From: Curtobacterium sp. VKM Ac-1376
Lineage (GTDB): Bacteria; Actinomycetota; Actinomycetes; Actinomycetales; Microbacteriaceae
DNA length: 64,000 nt
Direction: 5' to 3'
NCBI RefSeq assembly: GCF_015351025.1
Contig: NZ_JADKRV010000004.1
Coordinates: 222,321-286,320 of the forward strand
Positions 8,799 through 19,498 of this stretch are shown piece by piece. Each line of letters opens with the position of its first letter. Position 1 is the stretch's first letter. The translations under genes were made by a program, and so were the position numbers. Under the pieces are notes generated by a model. It was not told where the DNA came from and ran no database searches. It worked only from the letters and a program-made list of their open reading frames with translations.

Positions 8799-9572
8799 TC
8801 ACGCGATGCGCTTGAACGCCTTGTCGACGTAGCGATCGACCGTGGCGCGCGCCTCGCGGGCGTAGCGGTCGATGGTGGCCGTGCGATCGGGGTCCGGCGC
8901 GTACTCGCGGCCGAGCCGTGCCGTCGCGGCGGCCAGGACACCGTCGGTGAGCTGCGGGTTGAGCGGCAGGATCGGGCCTTGCGTGTGGGTCCCGAACGAG
9001 GTGCCCACGATGGCCCCCTCCACCGGCGAGCCGGCCTGGTTGCCGCCACCGGAGACGACGTCCGCGAAGGGCGTGACCTCCGGCGGCAGTTCGATGCGGG
9101 TCGCGTGGTCCTCGAAACCTGCGAGACGGGTCGGAGCGCCGGCCAGCAGCGGGTACCGGGTCTCGAGCACGAAGTAGTTCACCCGGCGCTCAGCACCACG
9201 GACGGCACGGGCGTCGAACACTCCGAAGCCCGCCAGCGGAGCACCGTCCGTGGGCACCACCTCGTTCGTGGCGAGGTCGAAGCCGCCACCGACCGCGACG
9301 ACCGGCACGCCGTCCGCCGCGAACGCGCGGATCGGTGCGCCGAGGCGCGTGACGTCGTCGGCGAGCGACCGCATCGCGCTGAGCGGTCCGTTGCCGATGA
9401 CGACGATGTCGGCAGTCGTCGGCAGCTCGCCGCCGGGCGCGTACTCGAGCACCTCGGTGTCGATGTCCGCGGCGGCCGCACGGCGCACCAGAGCGGCGAC
9501 GTTGCCACGGTCACCCGAGACGCCCATCTGGCGGGGGTAGACGTGCAGGATGGTCAGCCGATCGGCCGTCAT
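8799..9572 (-). CDS. gatD: GatD-like glutamine amidotransferase, catalytic residues missing
   Basis: A 257-residue member of the CobB/CobQ-like class I amidotransferase family that partners MurT. In Staphylococcus and Streptococcus GatD releases ammonia from glutamine to amidate lipid II D-glutamate. Family stretches are present: YPRQMGVSGDRGN near the start, GFEDHATRI, GGGNQ and NPQLTD. The nucleophile motif normally reading CGGY is VGGGFD (G95 for Cys) and the GTYLHGP motif is GTHTQGP (Q198 for His). There is no cysteine anywhere in the protein, so it cannot be a Cys glutaminase. The ATG overlaps the murT stop by four bases, so translation is coupled. I infer a structural or repurposed role. 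Confidence 0.85.
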   Translation of the reverse strand: MTADRLTILHVYPRQMGVSGDRGNVAALVRRAAAADIDTEVLEYAPGGELPTTADIVVIGNGPLSAMRSLADDVTRLGAPIRAFAADGVPVVAVGGGFDLATNEVVPTDGAPLAGFGVFDARAVRGAERRVNYFVLETRYPLLAGAPTRLAGFEDHATRIELPPEVTPFADVVSGGGNQAGSPVEGAIVGTSFGTHTQGPILPLNPQLTDGVLAAATARLGREYAPDPDRTATIDRYAREARATVDRYVDKAFKRIA

Positions 9573-10828
9573 GCGGTCTTCTCCATGTCCGGGTGGCCCA
9601 GGGCCTTGCGGGCGATCATCATGATCTCGTAGTTGACGATGAAGTTCTTCGTCCCGCGGTTCGTCGAGCCGAGCTGCTCCATGTGCTTGATCGCTGCATC
9701 GACGTCGGGCTCGACCCGGCCGATGCGGACGCCGGCGTGCTCGAGCGCGATCGCGATCTGCCAGGCCTTGTCGCCGGAGACGACGTCGACGTGGTCGAGC
9801 TTCGAGAAGTCGATGTCGTAGATCCACGAGATGTCCGGCGTGCCCTCGTCGATCGCCATGAGGACCTGCTCGGGCTGGTCGGGCAGGGCATCGAGGTTGA
9901 GCTGCAGACTCGCGGCGTTCTTGAACATCGTGAACTCGGCGGACTCGCCCGCGATCGGCAGCCGCTCGCCACGCCCGTAGGCGGGCTTCATGGTGCCGAA
10001 GGCCTTCGTGACGGCCTCGGGGCGGAACTGGGCGCCGAGGGCGGCAGACGCCGTGGCCGTGGCCGCAGCGGCGTCGACCGCGTAGTGCAGCCCGCGGGCC
10101 GGCAGCCGCACGGGGATCTCGGCGTCGTCGAACCGGATCGTCGCGCCGTCGCCGGTGTGGGCGACGACCTCGGAGTCGGCAGCGGTCTGGGCACGATCGC
10201 CGGCGCCGAACGAGTCGGCGTTCTGCAGCCCGTTCGGTGCGGCGGCGATGACCTCGTCACTCGCGCCGAAGCGGAGCACGCGCTGCCCGGGGGTACCGGC
10301 GTAGGCGTCGAGGAACTGGTCGTCGTGGTTCGTGATGACGTTCGCCGTCGACAGCGCCGCGGTGTCGAGCATCATCGTCGCCACGCGCTCGGTCTCGAAG
10401 AACCGGTAGAGCTGGTCGACCTGCACGTTGAGCATCGTCACCGTGGACGGCGACAGGATGCCGGCGAGCTCGACCGCGAAGGCCTCGTCCACCTCGAGGA
10501 TGCCGATGTCCGCCTTGAGGCGACCCGTCAGCGAGACCTCGGACAGCAGGGCGGACGCGATGCCCTGCGGCAGGTTCGCACCGGACGGGTTCGTGAACAC
10601 CCGCAGGCCGTGCGCACGGACGATGTCGGAGATCATGTGCGTCGTCGTCGACTTGCCGTTCGATCCGAGCACGAAGACGACGCCGTTCGGGAACTGCTTC
10701 GTCACGTGCTGCAGGAAGTCCGGCACGAGCTTGAGCACGATGAACCCGGGGTAGGCGGACCCGCCGCCCCGCGCACGGGCGAGGGCGCGCAGGACCCGCC
10801 CGATGAGGATCGGGATGAAGAAGCGCAT
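9569..10828 (-). CDS. murT: MurT-like Mur ligase family protein without zinc ribbon
   Basis: A 419-residue Mur-ligase-family protein starting MRFFIPILIGRVLRALARAR. The P-loop VLGSNGKSTTT (54-63), ILEVDEA (110-116) and NHDD (167-170) are intact, so ATP-dependent activation of a carboxylate looks possible. Bacterial MurT usually carries a four-cysteine zinc ribbon in the middle domain; here the corresponding region (about 190-235) is Ala/Gly/Asp-rich and the whole protein lacks cysteine. The C-terminal block reads AIDEGTPDISWIYDIDF, where typical MurT has a DGRDxSWIWD-like motif that provides an Asp to the GatD active site. It starts four bases after the sigA stop and overlaps gatD, suggesting a sigA-murT-gatD transcript. 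Confidence 0.85.
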   Translation of the reverse strand: MRFFIPILIGRVLRALARARGGGSAYPGFIVLKLVPDFLQHVTKQFPNGVVFVLGSNGKSTTTHMISDIVRAHGLRVFTNPSGANLPQGIASALLSEVSLTGRLKADIGILEVDEAFAVELAGILSPSTVTMLNVQVDQLYRFFETERVATMMLDTAALSTANVITNHDDQFLDAYAGTPGQRVLRFGASDEVIAAAPNGLQNADSFGAGDRAQTAADSEVVAHTGDGATIRFDDAEIPVRLPARGLHYAVDAAAATATASAALGAQFRPEAVTKAFGTMKPAYGRGERLPIAGESAEFTMFKNAASLQLNLDALPDQPEQVLMAIDEGTPDISWIYDIDFSKLDHVDVVSGDKAWQIAIALEHAGVRIGRVEPDVDAAIKHMEQLGSTNRGTKNFIVNYEIMMIARKALGHPDMEKTA

Positions 10829-10832
10829 CGGC

Positions 10833-12092
<1,260 letters not shown>

Positions 12093-12287
12093 GCGATCAC
12101 CTCTCTCGTCGTGCCACGTTCGTGGGGTCGTGGCCTCCCTCGCCGCCCCAGGCCCCGCGCCGCAGTCCCCCGCGTCGTACGAGTCCTACCGTTCCGGGCA
12201 GCACTAGGACCCATGTCAAGTCCCCCGAGTTCACCGGCGCACCGAAGTGCTCCGACAGACAGGGGGTCCCGAACGGGTCCGTGATCA
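12093..12287 (-). promoter_or_regulatory. sigA: sigA upstream region with candidate promoter
   Basis: 195 bases between the MFS stop and sigA. At the distal edge TGCAATAATGAT has -10 character, with TTGCAC 18 bases further upstream inside the MFS gene. Nearer sigA, TTGACA and TAGGACT both occur but their spacing is poor. None can be confirmed by eye. Confidence 0.35.
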
Positions 12288-13607
12288 TTATTGCACGTGC
12301 CGCTTCCGCAGGCGTGCAACGAGTGCAACCCAGAGCGGCCCGACGCGTATTCCCTCCTCCGCGTGCAGGGCGCGACGGGTCCGGCGGCGGGCGTGCAGCA
12401 GCATCCCGACCCCGAACCCGATCACGACGTACTGCACGGTGAGGGCGATCCGGAAGTTCTCCCAGGCGAAGACCGTGGTGCGGCTGGCCTGCGACGCCAC
12501 GTCGAGCACCAGCCCGATGAGGTACATCATCACGAAGGCCGCCAGGAACCCACCGACGTTCACGACGCCGTTCGCCGAGCCGAGCGACCCCACCGGGTTG
12601 AACGTGCGCGCGAAGTCGAACCCGATGAGGGATCCGGGTCCGCCGATGCCCATCGCCACGACGAGCAGCACGAGGAGCCAGGTCGGCGGGTGGCCGGGCC
12701 AGAGCAGGATCGCGGTCCAGATGACCGCGAGCAGGACCACCACCCCGAGCACCAGGTTCGACCGGCGCATCGGGAACCGGGCGCACAGCAGTCCGAGCAC
12801 CGGACCGGCGACGAACCCGACGGCGACGATCACCGTGAGGAACCCCGCGGCCTCGCCCGGTGAGTACCCGAGCCCGCGGAGCATCGGCACGCCCCACAGC
12901 AGGGAGAACACCGTCCCCGAGGACTGCGTGACGTAGTGCGACCAGAACCCGAGCTGCGTGCCGGGTCGTCGGAGCGCGTGGCCGAAGGTGCTGAACGCGG
13001 CACCCCACGAGTGCGGCAGCGGGATCGTGTCGGTGCGCACCGGGACGGGACCGTTCCGCACGAAGACCACGGCGAGGACGAGACCCACCGCGCTGGCAGC
13101 GGCCGCGACCCCGAACGCCGGCGTCCACCCGACGGTGTGCAGGAGCACCGCGAAGGGGAACGCGGACAGGATCTGGCCGATCTGCCCGAGGTTGCCGGTC
13201 CACTGCGAGATCTGCGGCAGGATCCGCCCGCTGAACCACATCGGCACCAGACGGATCACCGAGATGAAGGTCATCGCGTCGCCGGCACCGACGAGCACGC
13301 GCCCCGCGATCGCCGGTCCGATCGAGGGCGAGACCGCGACGACGGCCTGACCGACGACCAGCAGCACGGCGCCGAGCAGCACGAGCTTGCGCGGCCCGAC
13401 CCGGTCGAGGGCGATCCCCACCGGGATCTGGAGTCCGGCGTAGACGGCGATCTGCACCACCGCGAGGGTGGAGAGCACGGCCGCGGAGACCGCGAACCGG
13501 TCCTGCGCGTCGACTCCGGACACGCCGAGGGACGACCGCTGCACCACGGCGAGGACGTAGGCCAGCACCGCGACCGCCCAGATCACGAAGGCACGACGGG
13601 AGTTCAC
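12288..13607 (-). CDS. Major facilitator superfamily transporter
   Basis: A 439-residue protein with about 12 hydrophobic helices and the MFS loop 2-3 signature in ALDRVGPRKLVLLG. The N-terminal half carries RVLVGAGDAMTFISVIRLVPMWF, and the cytoplasmic tail is strongly basic (LHARRRTRRALH). Neither the sequence nor the neighbours indicate the substrate. Two GTG codons are in tandem; the second (13607) sits exactly six bases after a TAGCCT box and is preferred as a leaderless start; the first would add one residue. It is co-directional with sigA and ends 195 bases before it. Confidence 0.85.
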   Translation of the reverse strand: MNSRRAFVIWAVAVLAYVLAVVQRSSLGVSGVDAQDRFAVSAAVLSTLAVVQIAVYAGLQIPVGIALDRVGPRKLVLLGAVLLVVGQAVVAVSPSIGPAIAGRVLVGAGDAMTFISVIRLVPMWFSGRILPQISQWTGNLGQIGQILSAFPFAVLLHTVGWTPAFGVAAAASAVGLVLAVVFVRNGPVPVRTDTIPLPHSWGAAFSTFGHALRRPGTQLGFWSHYVTQSSGTVFSLLWGVPMLRGLGYSPGEAAGFLTVIVAVGFVAGPVLGLLCARFPMRRSNLVLGVVVLLAVIWTAILLWPGHPPTWLLVLLVVAMGIGGPGSLIGFDFARTFNPVGSLGSANGVVNVGGFLAAFVMMYLIGLVLDVASQASRTTVFAWENFRIALTVQYVVIGFGVGMLLHARRRTRRALHAEEGIRVGPLWVALVARLRKRHVQ

Positions 13608-13613
13608 CACGAC

Positions 13614-13619
13614 AGGCTA
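13614..13619 (-). promoter_or_regulatory. -10 box of the MFS gene, leaderless geometry
   Basis: TAGCCT on the minus strand, six bases before the GTG at 13607. Confidence 0.5.
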
Positions 13620-13691
13620 CCGATGGGCTCCCGGATCGACACGCGACGTGCGCCCCTGACGCACGCGCCGGCCTGGTCGCGACCCGGTGGC

Positions 13692-13733
13692 GGACAGGAG
13701 GCGCAGTGCGGCGCCGCCACGAGCCTCCTGTCC
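13692..13733. repeat. Degenerate palindrome, family 1-like
   Basis: Eleven-base arms (GGACAGGAGGC at 13692-13702 and its complement at 13723-13733) around a 20-base loop, between the PAC2 gene and the MFS promoter. The outer arms resemble family 1, the centre does not. Confidence 0.55.
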
Positions 13734-13764
13734 GTCCGTCCGGAGCGTCCAGATCACGCGACGG

Positions 13765-14694
13765 CTAGTCGGTGGCGTCGCCCTGGGTGCGGCGGTCGGC
13801 CAGGAAGCGCTCGAGCTCGGCCGCGATCGCATCGGCGGTCGGGACCTCGCCGTCGACGCCCGTGAGCGGCGACCCGACGGGGTTGCCCTCCATGTACGTG
13901 TCGTGGCGCTCCTCGAGCACGGACACCAGGCGCTGCAGTTCGCCGTTGCCCGCCACCTGCTCGTCGACGCGGGTCAGGAACTCGCGACCCGATTCGCGCA
14001 GGGGGTCGGTCGGGAAGATCAGGCCCGTGGCGGCGGCGATTCCGGACAGCGCGGCAACCGCGGCGTCCGGGTACTCGGTGTCCGACAGGTAGTGGGGCAC
14101 GAGCAGCACGAGCCCCGTGACCTGCTTCCCCGTCTCGGCCAGGCGGTGCTCGACGAGGTGCAGGACGTTCGCCGGAGCCTGGGTCTCGGGCTTCCACACG
14201 CTCATCTGCTCGATGAGGTCGGCCCGCGTGCCGGACACGGTGAGGCTGATCGGACGGGTGTGCGGGACGGGCATCGGGATGGCCTGCAGCCACGTCGTGT
14301 CGGCGACCTGCAGCTCGGCGGCGAGCTCGGTGACGGCGCGCACGAAGCGGTTCCACTGGAAGTCGGGCTCGTAGCCGGAGAGGAACAGGAACGGCTGCCC
14401 GATCTCGTCACGGACGAGGTGCAGTGCGAGGCGCGGCGGGTCGACGGCCGTGATGTGGTCGTGCTCGAAGGTGATGACGGGCCGACGCGCACGCCAGTCG
14501 AGCAGGGCGTCGGGGTCGAACTCGGCGAGGAGCTCGGTGTCGAGGTCCTCGAGGATCGACGCCGTCACCTGCGCGACGGCCGACCCGGCGTCGGCGAAAC
14601 CGGTGAGACCGGCGACCAGGTGCAACCCTGCCGGGACGGTCGGGGCGTCCGCGTCGAACGTGTAGAGCTCCTCAGGGTGGTTCACCGTGCCCAT
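13765..14694 (-). CDS. PAC2 family protein
   Basis: A 309-residue protein of the PAC2 fold (proteasome assembly chaperone 2-like), common and single-copy in actinobacteria but of unknown function there. Recognisable stretches are HLVAGLTGFADAGSAVAQV, FLFLSGYEPDFQWNRF, LIPMPVPHTRPI-like PMPVPHTRPISLTVSG and the C-terminal YMEGNPVGSPL. The ATG overlaps a TAGCAT box; if the mRNA is leaderless the real start would be the in-frame GTG at 14685 (VNHPEELYTF), seven bases downstream of that box. It is divergent from pepA, with a 76-base shared control region. Confidence 0.88.
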   Translation of the reverse strand: MGTVNHPEELYTFDADAPTVPAGLHLVAGLTGFADAGSAVAQVTASILEDLDTELLAEFDPDALLDWRARRPVITFEHDHITAVDPPRLALHLVRDEIGQPFLFLSGYEPDFQWNRFVRAVTELAAELQVADTTWLQAIPMPVPHTRPISLTVSGTRADLIEQMSVWKPETQAPANVLHLVEHRLAETGKQVTGLVLLVPHYLSDTEYPDAAVAALSGIAAATGLIFPTDPLRESGREFLTRVDEQVAGNGELQRLVSVLEERHDTYMEGNPVGSPLTGVDGEVPTADAIAAELERFLADRRTQGDATD

Positions 14695-14758
14695 GCTAGG
14701 CGGGGGGTCGGACGTCCCCGGTGCGCGGCGACGACGCCGACAGCGAACAGGGCGTCGG

Positions 14759-14764
14759 TAGGGT
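14759..14764 (+). promoter_or_regulatory. -10 box of pepA, leaderless geometry
   Basis: TAGGGT followed by six bases (TGGAGG) and the ATG. TGGAGG could also serve as a ribosome-binding site only if transcription started further upstream. Confidence 0.55.
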
Positions 14765-14770
14765 TGGAGG

Positions 14771-16285
<1,515 letters not shown>

Positions 16286-16438
16286 TAGGTTTGGTATCGG
16301 TGGGAACAGCGCATCGCCGCGCTTCCCACCGGTACTGCACGGGACGGGACCGGAACCATGCGGTCCGACCGTCGGACGCCGCCACCGCGGTGTCCAGTGG
16401 GCCCGATCGGCCCGACACGCACGAGGGAGTTGCACCAG

Positions 16439-17812
16439 GTGACGGAACAGACTTACGACGTCGTGGTCCTCGGTGGCGGGAGCGGTGGGTACGCCGCAGC
16501 GCTCCGGGCCGCCGAACTCGGCATGAGCGTCGCGCTCATCGAGGGCGACAAGCTCGGGGGGACGTGCCTGCACCGCGGCTGCATCCCGACGAAGGCACTG
16601 CTGCACGCCGCGGAGATCGCCGACGGCGCGCGTGACGCGGGGAAGTACGGCGTCATCGCGGAGTTCACCGGTGTCGACGTGCCGAAGGTCATCGACTACC
16701 AGCAGGGCGTCATCAACTCCAAGTACAAGGGCCTGCAGGGCCTGATCAAGGCCCGCGGCATCACCGTCGTCGAGGGCTGGGGGCGGCTGACCTCGCAGAA
16801 CACCGTCCAGGTCGGCGACCGGACCGTGACCGGCAAGAACATCGTGCTCGCGACCGGCTCCTACTCGAAGTCCCTGCCCGGGCTCGAGATCGGTGGCCGC
16901 GTGATCACCTCCGAGACCGCGCTCCGCATGGACTACGTCCCGAACAAGGTCGTCATCCTCGGCGGTGGCGTCATCGGCGTCGAGTTCGCCAGCGTCTGGA
17001 AGTCCTTCGGCGCCGAGGTCACGATCGTCGAGGGCCTCCCGCACCTCGTCCCCGCCGAGGACGAGTCGATGTCGAAGCAGCTCGAGCGCGCGTTCCGCAA
17101 GCGCGGCATCGAGTTCTCGCTCGGCGTCCGGTTCCAGGGCGTCGAGCAGCACGAGAACGGCGTCGTCGTCACCCTCGAGGACGGCAAGACCTTCGACGGC
17201 GACGTCCTGCTCGTCGCGGTCGGTCGTGGCCCCGTCACGCAGAACGTCGGGTACGACGAGGTCGGCGTCGCGATGGACCGCGGGTTCGTCACCACGAACG
17301 AGCGCCTCGCGACGAACCTGCCGAACGTCTACGCCGTCGGCGACATCGTGCCCGGCCTGCAGCTCGCGCACCGCGGCTTCCAGCAGGGCATCTTCGTGGC
17401 CGAGGAGATCGCCGGCCTGAACCCGGTGGTCATCGAGGACAAGAACATCCCGAAGATCACCTACTCCGACCCCGAGGTCGCGTCGGTCGGACTCTCGCAG
17501 GCCAAGGCCGAGGAGCAGTACGGCGCCGACAAGGTGGACTCGTACGAGTACAACCTCGCCGGCAACGGCAAGAGCCACATCATCGGGACCTCCGGCTCCG
17601 TCAAGGTCGTGCGCGTCGTGGACGGTCCCGTCGTCGGCGTGAGCATGATCGGTGCCCGCGTCGGTGAGCTCATCGGCGAAGCCCAGCTCGCCGTGAACTG
17701 GGAGGCCTACCCGGAGGACGTCGCTCCGCTGGTCCACGGCCACCCGACCCAGAACGAAGCCCTCGGCGAGGCGTTCATGCACCTCGCGGGCAAGCCGCTC
17801 CACGCGCTGTGA
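16439..17812 (+). CDS. lpdA: Dihydrolipoyl dehydrogenase (E3)
   Basis: A 457-residue flavoprotein that reoxidises dihydrolipoamide for 2-oxo acid dehydrogenase complexes. The FAD dinucleotide motif VLGGGSGGYAA is at 10-20, the redox disulfide C43/C48 is in GGTCLHRGCIPTK, the NAD motif is ILGGGVIGVEFAS near 178, and the catalytic His-Glu pair is in HGHPTQNEALGEA (about H435 and E440). The start is GTG 16439, eleven bases after GAGGGAG; upstream in-frame codons do not resemble the family. The E2 gene follows 73 bases later; the E1 component is not in the window. Confidence 0.95.
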   Translation: MTEQTYDVVVLGGGSGGYAAALRAAELGMSVALIEGDKLGGTCLHRGCIPTKALLHAAEIADGARDAGKYGVIAEFTGVDVPKVIDYQQGVINSKYKGLQGLIKARGITVVEGWGRLTSQNTVQVGDRTVTGKNIVLATGSYSKSLPGLEIGGRVITSETALRMDYVPNKVVILGGGVIGVEFASVWKSFGAEVTIVEGLPHLVPAEDESMSKQLERAFRKRGIEFSLGVRFQGVEQHENGVVVTLEDGKTFDGDVLLVAVGRGPVTQNVGYDEVGVAMDRGFVTTNERLATNLPNVYAVGDIVPGLQLAHRGFQQGIFVAEEIAGLNPVVIEDKNIPKITYSDPEVASVGLSQAKAEEQYGADKVDSYEYNLAGNGKSHIIGTSGSVKVVRVVDGPVVGVSMIGARVGELIGEAQLAVNWEAYPEDVAPLVHGHPTQNEALGEAFMHLAGKPLHAL

Positions 17813-17885
17813 TCGCCACGGGTCCGCGCACTGTGACAATGACATCACCAACCACTGCAATCCCCCGCGAAGAGGAGTCCACCCG

Positions 17886-19397
17886 ATGAGCGAATCCGTC
17901 AGCCTCCCGGCGCTCGGCGAGAGCGTCACCGAGGGCACGGTGACCCGATGGCTGAAGAACGTCGGTGACCGGGTCGAGGTCGACGAGCCGCTGCTCGAGG
18001 TCTCGACCGACAAGGTCGACACCGAGATCCCGTCGCCGGTCGCCGGCGTCGTCGAGGAGATCCTCGTCCAGGAGGACGAGACCGTCGAGGTCGGCACTGC
18101 CCTCGTGAAGATCGGTGACGGCACGTCCGACTCCGGTTCGGGCTCGTCCGTCGACGCCAACGCTGACGACGCCAACGCGGCCGCCGCCGAGGCCGAGAAG
18201 CCCGAGACCGCTCCGAGCACCGAGCAGGAAACCGAGACCCCGGCGCCGGAGCCCACCGAGCCCGAGCCGGCTCCGGCCGGCCAGACGCAGCCGGCCGCCC
18301 CGCAGGCACCGTCCGCGCCGCCCGCCGCCGCTCCGGTCCCCGCCGCCGCTCCGGTCCCGCCGCCCGCAGCCGCTCCCCCGGCAGCCGTGCCGGCCCAGGC
18401 CGCTCCGGCTGCCGAGCCGGCTCCGTCAGCCGCCCCCGGCACCACGGCAGCCGCTGCAGTACCCAACCCGACGCAGGACGGCGCTGTCTCCGGTTACGTC
18501 ACCCCGCTCGTGCGCAAGCTCGCCAACGAGCAGGGCGTCGACCTGTCCACCGTCACCGGTTCGGGTGTCGGAGGACGCATCCGCAAGGAGGACGTCCTCG
18601 CCGCCGCCGCGAAGGCCCCCGCCGCCACCGGTGCAGCAGCACCCACCGCGACGTCCGGCCCGTTCGTCGCCGAGGTCTCGCCGCTGCGCGGCACCCGCGA
18701 GAAGATGACGCGCCTGCGCAAGGTCGTCGCGGAGCGTGCCGTGCAGTCGATGACCTCGACCGCGCAGCTCACGAGCGTCGTCGAGGTCGACGTCACGAAG
18801 GTGGCGCAGTTCCGCGACGCCCACAAGGCGGAGTTCGTCGAGAAGACCGGCTCGAAGCTCTCCTTCATGCCGTTCTTCGCGCTCGCGGCGTCCGAGGCGC
18901 TCAAGGCCCACCCGAAGATCAACTCGACCGTCGAGGGTGACGAGATCGTCTACCCGGAGACCGAGAACGTCTCCATCGCGGTGGACACCGAGCGCGGCCT
19001 GCTGACCCCGGTCATCAAGGACGCGGCGTCGCTCGACCTCGCGCAGTTCTCGAAGTCCATCGCGGACCTCGCCGAGCGCACCCGGAACAACCAGCTCAAG
19101 CCCGACGAGCTGGCCGGCGGGACGTTCACGCTGACCAACACCGGTTCGCGTGGCGCGCTCTTCGACACCCCCGTGGTGTTCCTGCCCCAGTCGGCGATCC
19201 TCGGGACCGGCATCGTGACGAAGCGCCCGGCAGTCGTGAAGGTCGACGGCCAGGAGGCCATCGCGATCCGCTCGTTCGTCTACCTCGCGCTGTCGTACGA
19301 CCACCGGATCATCGACGGTGCGGACGCGTCGCGCTACCTCGTCGCGGTGAAGAACCGCCTGGAAGAGGGCAACTTCGCTCCGAACCTCGGGTACTGA
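17886..19397 (+). CDS. sucB: 2-oxoglutarate dehydrogenase E2, dihydrolipoamide succinyltransferase
   Basis: A 503-residue E2 protein. A single lipoyl domain (about 1-78) carries the lipoylated lysine K43 in STDKVDTEIP. A very Ala/Pro-rich linker (about 80-200) follows, then a peripheral subunit-binding domain (PLVRKLANEQGVDLSTVTG) and the catalytic acyltransferase domain ending in YDHRIIDGADASRYL with H473 and D477. Many actinobacterial homologues have two or three lipoyl domains, so one is at the short end. GAAGAGGAG is well placed before the ATG. TGTGAC and TGCAAT, 17 bases apart in the lpdA-sucB gap, could be a separate promoter. Confidence 0.93.
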   Translation: MSESVSLPALGESVTEGTVTRWLKNVGDRVEVDEPLLEVSTDKVDTEIPSPVAGVVEEILVQEDETVEVGTALVKIGDGTSDSGSGSSVDANADDANAAAAEAEKPETAPSTEQETETPAPEPTEPEPAPAGQTQPAAPQAPSAPPAAAPVPAAAPVPPPAAAPPAAVPAQAAPAAEPAPSAAPGTTAAAAVPNPTQDGAVSGYVTPLVRKLANEQGVDLSTVTGSGVGGRIRKEDVLAAAAKAPAATGAAAPTATSGPFVAEVSPLRGTREKMTRLRKVVAERAVQSMTSTAQLTSVVEVDVTKVAQFRDAHKAEFVEKTGSKLSFMPFFALAASEALKAHPKINSTVEGDEIVYPETENVSIAVDTERGLLTPVIKDAASLDLAQFSKSIADLAERTRNNQLKPDELAGGTFTLTNTGSRGALFDTPVVFLPQSAILGTGIVTKRPAVVKVDGQEAIAIRSFVYLALSYDHRIIDGADASRYLVAVKNRLEEGNFAPNLGY

Positions 19398-19414
19398 GCC
19401 CAGCAGCACGGCCG

Positions 19415-19449
19415 ACGGCCCCGGTTCCCCTCGTGGGAGCCGGGGCCGT
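19415..19449. terminator. Terminator hairpin after sucB
   Basis: Fifteen-base arms with one mismatch (ACGGCCCCGGTTCCC and partner) around CTCGT, 18 bases after the sucB stop. The gene on the other strand also ends nearby, so it may act in both directions. Confidence 0.75.
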
Positions 19450-19498
19450 TCCCGTTCCGCCGCACACTCGGTCCGTCACTCGCCGCGCGCCCGGTCCG

